64,000 nucleotides of DNA from contig NZ_CP025583.1 of the NCBI RefSeq assembly GCF_002865605.1, positions 2,708,501 to 2,772,500 of the forward strand, in the 5' to 3' direction. The translations under genes were made by a program, and so were the position numbers. The notes below the pieces were generated by a model. It saw only the letters and a program-made list of their open reading frames with translations, did no database searches and was not told the origin of the DNA. This document shows, piece after piece, positions 53,424 through 61,992 of this stretch. Origin of the DNA: Paracoccus jeotgali. Its GTDB lineage: Bacteria; Pseudomonadota; Alphaproteobacteria; Rhodobacterales; Rhodobacteraceae. Within the stretch, counting starts at the first letter, position 1. The number at the start of each line of letters is the position of its first letter.

Positions 53424-53449
53424 AACGGGCGGCGGGCGTTCTGCGTTCC
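53424..53449 (-). promoter_or_regulatory. Candidate EcfG-type promoter of the PRC-barrel gene
   Basis: Reading the minus strand: GGAAC at 53449-53445, 17 bases, CGTT at 53427-53424. A perfect GGAAC-N17-CGTT, 37 bases before the ATG. GGAAC is duplicated (CGGAACGGAACG). Confidence 0.6.
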
Positions 53450-53616
53450 GTTCCCGCAGTGAATGCGGGCTCCGGGGCAGCGGCGGTGGCTGCCTCTGCG
53501 GCTGAAAGCTGCGCTGATCCGCGCAGCCTTTGGCGAGGCGTCAATGAATCCGATCGCGACACGGCCAGCCGGTTAACACGACGGCGAGGAGCGCACGCCG
53601 CTCCCACCCTCCCACG

Positions 53617-54747
53617 TCAACCGGACCCACGCGGCGACAGCATCCCGGCCTTTCCGCCCGTCCGCGCCCCTGCCGGAATGCGGGTCGCGCGCAGCATCCA
53701 GCGCATCAGCGTCGGGTGCAGCATCCCCCCGATGGCGGCTTGTGGGAACGGCGCCACCAGTGCCCGCGACAGCAGCGTGCTGCGGCGCACCTGCCCGGAT
53801 AGGTCGCGGGCGAGGCGCTGCTGATACGCCTCGGCCCTGCGCCCGGCCGTGAAGAACGTCGCCGCCTGACGCGCGCTGTGAAGGGCGAGGGACATGCCCT
53901 CGCCGGTGAAGGAGGGGATGACCGCGGCCTGATCGCCCAGCCGCCACACCCCCTCGCTTTGCCGCTGCACGAGACCATAGGGGATGGCGGCGATGGCGAG
54001 GGGCCGGGCGTGCCAGGGCGTGGCACCGCTCAGCCGGGCCGCGAGGCCGGGGCAGGTTTCGCGAAGATGGGCCAGCAGCGCCTCCCACCGGCCACCCATC
54101 GCCGTGAAGGCCGCCTTGTGGATGACGAGGCACAGATTGGCGCGGTCGCCCTCGACCATCTGCAGACCGGCATAGCCCGAGGGGAAAAGATGCAGCTCGA
54201 CGGTGCGTTCGAGGCTGCGCGAGTCGGCCAAGCGCCAATACATCTTGAACCCGATCATGTCCGGCTGCGGCCCCGGCGGTCGCCGCCAGCCGCGCAGATC
54301 GTGCTTGCCGGTGGCCAGAAACAGGTCGGGCGCCCACAGCGTCTCGCCCGCATCGGTGCCGACCTTCCAACCCGCGCCGGACCGCCGCAGCGTCGTGGCG
54401 CGAATGCCGCGCTGGATGCGGGCGCCCGCCGCTGCGGCACCGGCGAGCACCGCCTCGTCCAGCACCCGGCGGGACAGGCTGAGACCGGTGAAGGCGAGCG
54501 GGGTCGCGCCTCGCGATTGCCGCCGCTCCACCGCGACCGTCTCGATGGGCACGGCGCCAAGTGCGGCGAGGTCTATACCCAGCGCACGCAGCTCATCCTG
54601 CGCCTCGAAGCTGAGGAATTCGCCGCAGACCTTGTCGTGCGGCCCGCGCTCGCGTTCCAGCAATTGCACCTCGTGCCCGTCGCGGGCGAGCCATGTCGCC
54701 GCCGCCGCGCCGGCCAGCCCGCCACCGATGATCAGGACCTGCGGCAT
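53617..54747 (-). CDS. FAD-dependent oxidoreductase of the type III PKS cluster (geranylgeranyl-reductase family)
   Basis: 376 residues. N-terminal FAD motif VLIIGGGLAGAAAATWLARDGHEVQLLER; then GEFLSFEAQDEL and, near 270-290, VWRLGDQAAVIPSFTGEGMSLALHSA (GD motif). Oxidises or hydroxylates a polyketide, as in type III PKS clusters that make quinones. The start at 54747 shares one base with the methyltransferase stop (TGATG); the longer frame upstream is a shadow. Last gene of the operon. Confidence 0.82.
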   Translation of the reverse strand: MPQVLIIGGGLAGAAAATWLARDGHEVQLLERERGPHDKVCGEFLSFEAQDELRALGIDLAALGAVPIETVAVERRQSRGATPLAFTGLSLSRRVLDEAVLAGAAAAGARIQRGIRATTLRRSGAGWKVGTDAGETLWAPDLFLATGKHDLRGWRRPPGPQPDMIGFKMYWRLADSRSLERTVELHLFPSGYAGLQMVEGDRANLCLVIHKAAFTAMGGRWEALLAHLRETCPGLAARLSGATPWHARPLAIAAIPYGLVQRQSEGVWRLGDQAAVIPSFTGEGMSLALHSARQAATFFTAGRRAEAYQQRLARDLSGQVRRSTLLSRALVAPFPQAAIGGMLHPTLMRWMLRATRIPAGARTGGKAGMLSPRGSG

Positions 54748-55475
54748 CAGACCGGCCTGATCCGGCTGACGCAGAGGCGAAAGGGGAACCAGCGGCGGAT
54801 CTGGACGCTGTCGAGCGGTATTTCGGCTGCCCGGATCAGGGCGCGCCAATCCTCGGCGACAAAGCTGCGGGCGATGGAAACCGGGCCGTCATGGCGCACG
54901 AAGAGGTGCAGGCGCAGCGCGGCCGCCAGCGGCCCGAAACCGCGATGCGAGACGGGGTGGCGGTGCAGGTCATTGACGAACCAGCCGATGGCCGCCCGAT
55001 CCTCCAGCCAGCGCAGAAAGCGGATCACATCTGCATCCGCCAGATGGTGCGTGAAGAGAGAGCTGACGATGACATCCGCCCGCCCCGGATGGTCGAAGAC
55101 GTCGCCGGTCTGCCAGCGGATCGCGCTGTCCGGGCGCGCCTCTTGCGCGGCACGGGCCGACCAGGGGCTGAGGTCGAGGCCCGTCAGCTCGACCGCCACG
55201 CCCTTGCGCGCCGCCCATCCCTCGACCGCGCGCAGCAGATCGCCATAGCCGCTGCCCACGTCCAGAATCCGCAGCGAGCGGTCGACCTGCAGGCGTCCCG
55301 CCTGTCGCAGCGCGTCGAGGAAGGACAGCGTCGGCCGATAGCCGAGCGACAGCCGGTTGACCCGCGCCAGATCGCGCAGGCAGCCGCGAAAGGTCTGGTA
55401 ATCGACGTCGTCGGCGTCCATCAACTCGGGTTCGGTCGAGCGGCGGGACAGGTCGCGGGCCATCTGACGCCTCAC
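54747..55475 (-). CDS. Class I SAM-dependent methyltransferase of the type III PKS cluster
   Basis: 242 residues. Motif I ILDVGSGYGDLLRAV, acidic loop LTGLDLSPWSARAA, then GDVFDHPGRADVIVSSLFTHHL. Probably O- or C-methylates the polyketide made by the upstream synthase. ATG overlaps its stop by 4 bases and the next gene by 1. Confidence 0.82.
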   Translation of the reverse strand: MRRQMARDLSRRSTEPELMDADDVDYQTFRGCLRDLARVNRLSLGYRPTLSFLDALRQAGRLQVDRSLRILDVGSGYGDLLRAVEGWAARKGVAVELTGLDLSPWSARAAQEARPDSAIRWQTGDVFDHPGRADVIVSSLFTHHLADADVIRFLRWLEDRAAIGWFVNDLHRHPVSHRGFGPLAAALRLHLFVRHDGPVSIARSFVAEDWRALIRAAEIPLDSVQIRRWFPFRLCVSRIRPV

Positions 55476-56536
55476 CCGGCTGCAGTGAACAGCAGCGTCT
55501 CGGCCGTCAGGCCGGGGCCGAAGGCCATGGCGCAGCCGCGCTGGCCCGGCCGCGCGCGGTCCATGATCCGGTCGAGAACGAAGAGGATCGTCGCCGACGA
55601 CATGTTGCCGAAGCGCCGCAAGACCTCGCGCGACTCCGCCAGCGCTGCCGGGTCAAGCTCAAGCGCCGCCTGCACCGCATCGAGGACCGAGCGCCCGCCC
55701 GGATGCACCGCCCACAGGTCGATCTCTGCCACGGTCGCACCGTCCAAAATTCGGTCGCGGTCCAGCCGCAGCGCCGTGGCGACCGAGGCCGGCACCTGCC
55801 CGGACAGGAACATGTCGAACCCCTGATCGCCCACGGTCCAGGTGATCTGCTGACCCGCTTCGGGCAGCAGCGCGGCGTGGAACCGGTCGAGGCTGAGACC
55901 CGTCGGCTCGGCCGAGATCAGGGCGGCGGCACAGCCATCGCCAAAGACCAGAAAGCTCAGCACCTGTTCAAGATTGCCGGTCTGCTGCAGGTGCAGGGTG
56001 CACAGCTCGACGCAGACGACCAGCACCCGCGAATTGGGCTCGGACCGCACGATGTGCCGGGCCAGCTTCAGCGCGTTGATCGCCGCATAGCAGCCCATGA
56101 AGCCGATCACCGTGCGCTCGACCGAGGGGTCGAGGCCGCAGCGTTCGACCAGTTGCAGGTCAAGCCCCGGCGCCGACAGCCCGGTGCAGGAGACGGCGAT
56201 GACATGGGTGACTTCGCTTGCCCGCGCGCCCAGTTCCAGCCCGGCCACGGCCTCGACCGCCAGATCCGCCGCGAAACGCTCGAACAGCCGCATCCGCGCG
56301 CCGGTCGAGGGGAACGCGCCCTGTTGGTAGATGCCTTCCGCGTCCACCGCATCCGGCCGATCCCCACCGGCAGGGGTCAGAACCGACCAGCGATGCTCGA
56401 TCTGGCTTCGCTGGACCAGCCGCTTGAAGACCGGCAGGCTGCGGTCGTCGAGCAGCCCTTGGGCGAAATCGATGAAGGTCTGATGGACGTCATTCGCGGG
56501 AACGGCAGTCGATACGCGGTTCAGAAAAACGTCCAT
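55472..56536 (-). CDS. Type III polyketide synthase (chalcone/stilbene synthase-like)
   Basis: 354 residues. Catalytic triad: Cys149 (VIGFMGCYAAINAL), His278 (WAVHPGGRSVL) and Asn311 (FGNMSSATILF). A starter acyl-CoA is extended with malonyl-CoA units and cyclised to an alkylresorcinol/pyrone-type product. The ATG at 56536 (MDVFLNRVS) gives the family length; upstream residues of the open frame are not conserved-looking. First gene of a PKS-methyltransferase-oxidoreductase operon. Confidence 0.9.
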   Translation of the reverse strand: MDVFLNRVSTAVPANDVHQTFIDFAQGLLDDRSLPVFKRLVQRSQIEHRWSVLTPAGGDRPDAVDAEGIYQQGAFPSTGARMRLFERFAADLAVEAVAGLELGARASEVTHVIAVSCTGLSAPGLDLQLVERCGLDPSVERTVIGFMGCYAAINALKLARHIVRSEPNSRVLVVCVELCTLHLQQTGNLEQVLSFLVFGDGCAAALISAEPTGLSLDRFHAALLPEAGQQITWTVGDQGFDMFLSGQVPASVATALRLDRDRILDGATVAEIDLWAVHPGGRSVLDAVQAALELDPAALAESREVLRRFGNMSSATILFVLDRIMDRARPGQRGCAMAFGPGLTAETLLFTAAG

Positions 56537-56629
56537 GGGCCTCGTCTCGTGCAGGGAAAGGAAAGGGCGATGCGGGGAAACCTCGGGTCGGGCGTGGGAA
56601 GGCGTCAACGCGCCAGCGCCCGGATCGCT

Positions 56630-56648
56630 CCGCCTTCGGCGGCGTTTT
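56630..56648. terminator. Hairpin between PAP2 phosphatase and type III PKS genes
   Basis: CCGCC-TTC-GGCGG stem followed by CGTTTT on the plus strand. Both flanking genes are on the minus strand, where the T-run is missing, so it may act weakly or be structural only. Confidence 0.35.
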
Positions 56649-56676
56649 CACGGAGTTATGACCTCGGTCCAGCCTG

Positions 56677-57432
56677 TCAGCGGACGGCGGGCAAGGGTCG
56701 GGCGCGTCTTCTTTGTCGCGCGGTGGTTGCCCCATCGACGCGCTGGCCTCCCGAGACGTGCAAGACGCCGAGATAGATCGCGGGCACGACAACGCCCATC
56801 AGCAGCGCGGCAAAGATGATGTCGCTTAGGAAATGGCCGCCAAAGGCGATCCGCAGGATCGAGCCAAAGGCCGCGTAAAGGCTCGCAGCGGTGACAACCG
56901 CAAGGCGACCGCGCCAGCCGCAGCGGGGCCATAGCAGCAGCACCGCGATCAGCGCCACGCAGGTCACCGCGCTGCCCTCGCCCGAGACGAAGCTGCAATT
57001 CGACAGGCACTCGTGCGAGGGCAGCAGCGGCGATGAGAACAGGTGGTGGCCGCCGAACTCTACGATCTCGCGCGGGCGGGCGCGGCCCCAGAAGGTCTTG
57101 AAGATGCCATTCGCGACTAGCCCCGGCCCCAGCGTGTAAGCGAGCAGGGCGAACCCGATCTCGGCGTTCGTCAGCAGCGGCGACGCTGGCTTGAGCAGGT
57201 TGCGGATCAGCACAAGCGCGAGCCCGAGGATGGCACCATCGCTGGTCGCGATAAACGCATAGCGCAGCGCGATCCAGGGCGGGTCGTGGGCAATGGGAAA
57301 GCCCGCGGCATCGCCGAACAGATGGCTCGCGGCCAGATCGGCGCCGGGGAACAGGGCGAAGAACAGGGCAGCGGCCAGTAGCCCCAGCAGGGCGGTTTCG
57401 ATCATGCGTCGGGCGAGCAGGTGGGTGGGCAT
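56677..57432 (-). CDS. PAP2-family membrane phosphatase
   Basis: 251 residues with about six hydrophobic helices. KTFWGRARPRE gives the KxxxxxxRP motif, SFVSGEGSA replaces the common PSGH, and LRIAFGGHFLSDI carries the catalytic His and the Asp. It removes phosphate from lipids or diphosphate-lipids at the membrane. The ATG at 57432 (MPTHLLARR) is preferred over one at 57462. Confidence 0.85.
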   Translation of the reverse strand: MPTHLLARRMIETALLGLLAAALFFALFPGADLAASHLFGDAAGFPIAHDPPWIALRYAFIATSDGAILGLALVLIRNLLKPASPLLTNAEIGFALLAYTLGPGLVANGIFKTFWGRARPREIVEFGGHHLFSSPLLPSHECLSNCSFVSGEGSAVTCVALIAVLLLWPRCGWRGRLAVVTAASLYAAFGSILRIAFGGHFLSDIIFAALLMGVVVPAIYLGVLHVSGGQRVDGATTARQRRRARPLPAVR

Positions 57433-57771
57433 AAGATCCTCATCAGCGGCGGGTCCCGCCATGCCGCTGGTCTGCGCCCGGCAGATGACGGGCGGCTCGG
57501 GGGCAGATTATTTTTCTGTAATGTCGGGGGGTGCGATGCGCGCAGGCGCGCCGTCAGGCGGGGCGCATGGCGGTATCCGTGTTCTGCACGGACGGATCGG
57601 ACCGGCGGCCGGTGGGGCAGTTGGCGCCTGACCCATATCGCCCGTCCCCACACCGGCCTCGCGGGAACCTTACACACAGGTAATCCCGCGGCGATCTGTC
57701 CGTCAGACTGCATCGCCATCTTCAATTCACCGGCAGGCAGGACGCCCGCCGCAGCAAAAGGAAACCGACCC
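57433..57771. other. Intergenic region between PAP2 and PepSY genes
   Basis: 339 bases, divergent promoter region. It contains an AT-rich ATTA-N8-TAAT stretch at 57507-57522 in a GC-rich context and the inverted repeat at 57661-57689. No gene seen. Confidence 0.5.
57661..57689. promoter_or_regulatory. Inverted repeat upstream of the PepSY gene
   Basis: GCGGGA...TTAC-ACACAG-GTAA-TCCCGC: two nested inverted repeats (57661-57666 with 57684-57689; 57670-57673 with 57680-57683), with a 3-base bulge. It lies 83 bases before the ATG. May be an operator, for example for the response regulator encoded downstream. Confidence 0.35.
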
Positions 57772-58398
57772 ATGACACGCAGACCCATCACGCTTCTGGC
57801 CGCAGCCCTCGTCTCGACCGCCGCCCTGTCCGCAGGCGCCGCCTTCGCCGACAGCGACCAGCAGGAAATCACCCTGTTCCAGAACGCAGCCCATGACATG
57901 CGCGCCGCCATCGCGACCGCCGAGGACGCCACCGGCGGCAAGGCCGTCGAGGCCGAGTTCGACGAAGACGACGGCACCGGCATGTGGGAGGTCGAGACCG
58001 TCGCCGGCACCCGCCGCGCCGAGGTCAAGATCGACGCCACGACCGGGGCGGTGGTCAAGACCAAGGATAAGGGCGACATCGCCGACAAGGATCAGCCGGT
58101 CACGCCCGACATGCTGGGCGCGCCGCTGGCCGATCTGGTGACGAAAGCCGAGGCCGCCGGCGGCGGCAAGGTCATGTCCATCGACTATGAACACGGCAAA
58201 CTGGCCGGGATCGAGGTCGAGATCGTCAAACCCGATGGCAGCCTGCAGGAGTTCATGATGGACCCCGCCGGTGGCACCCTGACCCCGCTGACCGCAGGGC
58301 AGGATGAGGACGAGGCTGGCGAAGCGGCTGCCGAGGGCGCAAACATGGGCCAGACCGCCCCGGGCGGCGGCGCCGGTCCCGCCGGCTCTGGCGGCTGA
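57772..58398 (+). CDS. Exported protein with PepSY-like repeats
   Basis: 208 residues. Signal peptide MTRRPITLLAAALVSTAALSAGAAFA. The mature part holds two PepSY-like segments (AIATAEDATGGKAVEAEFDEDDGTGMWEVETV..; VTKAEAAGGGKVMSIDYEHGKLAGIEVEIV) and an acidic glycine-rich tail. PepSY proteins often sit beside envelope-stress two-component systems. Two-component genes follow 59 bases downstream. Confidence 0.82.
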   Translation: MTRRPITLLAAALVSTAALSAGAAFADSDQQEITLFQNAAHDMRAAIATAEDATGGKAVEAEFDEDDGTGMWEVETVAGTRRAEVKIDATTGAVVKTKDKGDIADKDQPVTPDMLGAPLADLVTKAEAAGGGKVMSIDYEHGKLAGIEVEIVKPDGSLQEFMMDPAGGTLTPLTAGQDEDEAGEAAAEGANMGQTAPGGGAGPAGSGG

Positions 58399-58418
58399 CG
58401 CGCGAACACGGAACAACC

Positions 58419-58440
58419 GCCGGTCCCCAAGGGGGCCGGC
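58419..58440 (+). promoter_or_regulatory. Hairpin between PepSY gene and response regulator
   Basis: GCCGGTCCC...GGGGCCGGC: a 9-bp stem (one G-T pair) with a CAAG loop in the 59-base gap. It has no T-run. It could reduce transcription into the regulator genes or block their start. Confidence 0.4.
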
Positions 58441-58457
58441 TGAACAGGCGAGGGACC

Positions 58458-59129
58458 ATGCGTATCCTGGTGATCGAGGACGACCCCACCACCGGCGACT
58501 ATATCCTGCAGGGGCTGAGGCAAGAGGGGCATACCGCCGATCTGTGCCGCAATGGCCGCGACGGGCTGATCGCGGCGCAGACCAGCGATTTCGACGTGCT
58601 GGTGGTCGACCGGATGCTGCCCGATCTCGACGGGTTGTCGCTGGTGCGCACGCTGCGCGCGGCAAGGAACCTGACCCCGGCCCTGTTCCTGACCGCGCTT
58701 GGCGGCATCGACGACCGGATCGAGGGGCTGAACGCCGGCGGTGACGACTATCTGGTCAAGCCCTTCGCCTTTGGCGAGTTGTCGGCGCGGATCAACGCGC
58801 TCGCCCGCCGACCGCAGCTGCGCGAGGCCGAGGTGGTGCTGGCCGCCGGCGATCTGCGCATGGACCTGATCCGGCGCCGCGTCAGCCGGGGCGACGTCGA
58901 GATCGACCTGCTGCCGCGGGAATTCGCGCTGCTGGAATGTCTGCTGCGCCGCAAGGGGCGGGTGCAGACCCGGACCATGCTGCTCGAGGCGGTGTGGGAT
59001 CTGGGCTTCGATCCGCAGACGAATGTGGTCGAAAGCCATATCTCGCGGCTGCGGGCCAAGATCGACAAGCCCTTTGCGACCGAGCTGATCCAGACCGTGC
59101 GCGGCGCGGGCTATCGGATCGACGCATGA
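58458..59129 (+). CDS. OmpR-family response regulator
   Basis: 223 residues. Receiver domain with phospho-acceptor Asp51 (VVDRMLPD) and the acidic pair Glu7-Asp8; the C-terminal winged helix has LPREFALLECLLRRKGRVQTR and VVESHISRLRAKIDKP. Regulates transcription, probably of its own operon. Its stop overlaps the kinase start by 4 bases. Confidence 0.92.
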   Translation: MRILVIEDDPTTGDYILQGLRQEGHTADLCRNGRDGLIAAQTSDFDVLVVDRMLPDLDGLSLVRTLRAARNLTPALFLTALGGIDDRIEGLNAGGDDYLVKPFAFGELSARINALARRPQLREAEVVLAAGDLRMDLIRRRVSRGDVEIDLLPREFALLECLLRRKGRVQTRTMLLEAVWDLGFDPQTNVVESHISRLRAKIDKPFATELIQTVRGAGYRIDA

Positions 59130-60448
59130 ACCGCTGGCGCGCGATCTGGCGCACCACGCCGATGCGGCTGACGCTGCGGCTGGTGGCGCTGTTCGTGCTG
59201 GTCAGCCTCGCCACCTTTGCCGCAGCCTGGTGGCAGAGCAACAAGACCCTGCTGGATGCCACGGAAACCGTTCTGGAACAGGAAATCGCCGAGCTTTCGG
59301 CGTCGCAGCAGCCCGACGGCATCGCGCGCGCCGTCCGCGCCGTCGCCGCCACCGCCGATCCAGACCATCTGATCCTGCGCTATGACGGGCCGAACGGACC
59401 GGTCGGCAACTACCTCGGCCCGCTGCCGCCGGGCGACCTGCGTCAGGCGGTGCTGGAGGATGGCGGCAACGACATCGACGGCACCTATATCCTGCGCAGC
59501 GCAGAGGTCGCGGGCGGGCTGCTGACGGTCGGACAGGATGCCGACGCGCTGGAAGAGCTGCGCGAGGTCTTTGTCCGCGTGCTGCTGTTCGCCATGCTGC
59601 CGACGGCGCTGATCGTGCTGACCGGCGGCATGCTGATCGCGCGGCGCGCGGCCAGCCGCTCAGCCACGATCGAGGCGACGCTGGCGCGGCTGACGGCGGG
59701 CGACTGGGCCGCACGGCTGCCGCCATTCGACGGCCCGCCGGACGATCTCAGCCGCGTGGGGGCGGGCATCGACCGGCTGGCGGCGGCGCAAGAGGCCTCG
59801 GTCGCCGCCTTGCGACAGGTGTCGGCCGACATCGCGCATGACCTCAAGACCCCGATCCAGCGGCTGTCGGTGCTGCTCGACCAGGCGCGGACGCTCTCGC
59901 CCGATCTTGCGCCGCTGGATCGCGCCGGGGCCGAGATCGAGGGCATCGTCGCCACCTTCGAGGCCCTGCTGCGCATCGCGCAGATCGAGGGCGGCGGCTC
60001 GCGCGCCCGCTTTGCGCCTGTGGCGCTTGGCCCGCTGGCGCAGACCATGGCCGATCTGTATGACCCGGCAGCGGAGGAAAGCGGGCATCGGCTGACGCTG
60101 GTCCTGCGCGATCCGGCGACGATCAGGGGCGACCGCACGCTGCTGGGGCAGGTCATCGCCAACCTGCTCGAAAACGCGCTGCGCCACACCCCGCCCGGCC
60201 CCGTCACCGTCACCGTCGAGGGCGCCACCCTGACCATCGCCGACCGCGGCCCCGGCATCCCGGACAGCGAGCGGCAGTCGGTGAGGCGCCGCCTGTATCG
60301 GCTGGACCGCAGCCGCTCGACCCCCGGCCACGGCTTGGGGCTGTCGCTGGTCGACGCCATCGTCAAGCTGCATGGCGGCACGCTGGAGCTGTCCGATCAT
60401 GACCCCGGCCTGCGGGCGACGGTGCGGTTCGATGGGGCGCGGTTATGA
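59126..60448 (+). CDS. Sensor histidine kinase
   Basis: 440 residues. TM helix 1 (about 14-36), periplasmic sensor (~37-150), TM 2 (~152-173), HAMP, then H-box SADIAHDLKTPIQRL with His238, N-box NLLENALRHTPPG, G1 DRGPGIPDSE and G2 GHGLGLSLV. Partner of the preceding regulator. Its sensor may respond to the same envelope or metal state as the PepSY protein upstream. Confidence 0.9.
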   Translation: MNRWRAIWRTTPMRLTLRLVALFVLVSLATFAAAWWQSNKTLLDATETVLEQEIAELSASQQPDGIARAVRAVAATADPDHLILRYDGPNGPVGNYLGPLPPGDLRQAVLEDGGNDIDGTYILRSAEVAGGLLTVGQDADALEELREVFVRVLLFAMLPTALIVLTGGMLIARRAASRSATIEATLARLTAGDWAARLPPFDGPPDDLSRVGAGIDRLAAAQEASVAALRQVSADIAHDLKTPIQRLSVLLDQARTLSPDLAPLDRAGAEIEGIVATFEALLRIAQIEGGGSRARFAPVALGPLAQTMADLYDPAAEESGHRLTLVLRDPATIRGDRTLLGQVIANLLENALRHTPPGPVTVTVEGATLTIADRGPGIPDSERQSVRRRLYRLDRSRSTPGHGLGLSLVDAIVKLHGGTLELSDHDPGLRATVRFDGARL

Positions 60449-60576
60449 GCGCGATCCGTCGCCCGGGCCTTGCAGGTCAGGCCGCGTCTGGATGAGCTTT
60501 GCCAGCCCCGGCTGCGGTGGCTAATTGCGCGACTCAGGTTGGTTTGGTATCAAGATAGCCTGCGGCCCGACCGCTG

Positions 60577-61068
60577 ATGGAGACCCCGATCACCATTCCC
60601 CGCAACACCGTCTGCATCTGGTATGACACCGAGGCCGAGGCGGCCGCGCGCTTCTATGCCGCCACCTTCCCCGACAGCCATGTCGGTGCCATCCACCGCT
60701 CGCCCATGGACAACCCCGGCAACAAGGCGGGCGAGGTGCTGGTGGTTCACTTCACTGTGGCGGGCATCCCTTGCATCGGCCTGAACGGCGGGCCGATCTT
60801 TCCGCATAGCGAGGCCTTCTCGTTCCAGATCGCGACCGACACGCAGCAGGAAACCGACCGCTACTGGAACGCCATTATCGGCAATGGCGGGCGCGAGAGC
60901 GAGTGCGGCTGGTGCAAGGACAAATGGGGCGTCAACTGGCAGATCACGCCGCGCACCCTGACCGAGGCACTGGCGGCGGGTGGTGAGGAAGCGCGCCGCG
61001 CCTTTGCGGCGATGATGACGATGCGGAAGATCGACGTGGCCGCTATCGACGCCGCAAGGCGCGGGTGA
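60577..61068 (+). CDS. PhnB-like VOC superfamily protein
   Basis: 163 residues. NTVCIWYDTEAEAAARFYAATFPDSHVG, FTVAGIPCIGLNGGPIFPHSEAFSFQI, and the W-x2-K-W-G-V-NWQI ending match the PhnB/3-demethylubiquinone methyltransferase-like VOC family of unknown function. No SD of note; monocistronic. Confidence 0.85.
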   Translation: METPITIPRNTVCIWYDTEAEAAARFYAATFPDSHVGAIHRSPMDNPGNKAGEVLVVHFTVAGIPCIGLNGGPIFPHSEAFSFQIATDTQQETDRYWNAIIGNGGRESECGWCKDKWGVNWQITPRTLTEALAAGGEEARRAFAAMMTMRKIDVAAIDAARRG

Positions 61069-61255
61069 CGCGGCAGCCGGTTCGGACGGCGTAGAGGTGG
61101 CAGCCCTAGGCTGGAGCCATGGCTAGATCGAACCCGGTGAACGATCCGTCTCGCCCTGAGGGCTGAGGGCAGCGCGGAAGTCGCCATCGGACGACGCTTC
61201 AGCACCGTTCATCCCGCCGACAGACCGGCTGCGCCCGCCGCGCCATTCGCTGCCC

Positions 61256-61879
61256 TCAGCGCGGCATCTGCGCGAGCAGCTCTTCGTCGATCGCTTTTGC
61301 CGCCTTGTAGGCCGGGCGTTCGACCAGGCGGGCGCGGTAGGCGGTGAGGGCGTCGCGCTCGGGCAATGTCTTGAACTGAAGCCCCCAAACCACCGCGCTG
61401 CCGACATAGACGTCCGCCATGGTAAAGCGCGCACCGCAGACGTGGTCGTGAGTCTGGAACCAGTTCTCAAGCGCGGCCACCGTCCGATCATAGCTGCCGA
61501 ATCCGACCATGATCTGCTGTTTCTCGGCAACCGCCCACCCCATCGCGCGGGCGGTGATCGCCTGCTCCAACGGGCCGGCGGCAAAGAAGAGCCAGCGGAA
61601 ATAATCGGCTTTCTCGGCGTCGCTGGGCAGCAGTTCCGGCCTCTCGGCCTCGGCGAGGTAATGGCAGATCGCGGCCGCCTCGGTGACGACCCGGTCGCCG
61701 TCCGAATGGTGGTGGATGAGCGTCGGCACCTTGCCCATCGGGTTGGCGCGGATCAGCGCCTCGGGCTTGTCCTGCCACGGGACCATGACCGGATGGTAAT
61801 CCGCCTGCGCCTCATGCAGCGCCCATCGCGCGATCTGCGCCCGGCTCATCGGATTGAAGAACAGCGTGTAATCGGCCAT
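61256..61879 (-). CDS. Glutathione S-transferase
   Basis: 207 residues. The thioredoxin-like N-domain MADYTLFFNPMSRAQIARWAL and MGKVPTLIHH...VVTEAAAICHYLAE (Ser67-like glutathione-binding site) is followed by an alpha-helical C-domain with CGARFTMADVYVGSAVVWGL. Conjugates glutathione to electrophiles. The ATG at 61879 has GAGG 7-10 bases upstream. Confidence 0.92.
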   Translation of the reverse strand: MADYTLFFNPMSRAQIARWALHEAQADYHPVMVPWQDKPEALIRANPMGKVPTLIHHHSDGDRVVTEAAAICHYLAEAERPELLPSDAEKADYFRWLFFAAGPLEQAITARAMGWAVAEKQQIMVGFGSYDRTVAALENWFQTHDHVCGARFTMADVYVGSAVVWGLQFKTLPERDALTAYRARLVERPAYKAAKAIDEELLAQMPR

Positions 61880-61992
61880 CTGGACCTCGCCTGACAAAGC
61901 TATGGCAGCAAGCACCGGCGCGATGACGTCGCCCGCCGCCGGCTTGCGCGGCTACCAGCCGCTGCGAACGCGCATCAGCTCTGCGTCCGAAC

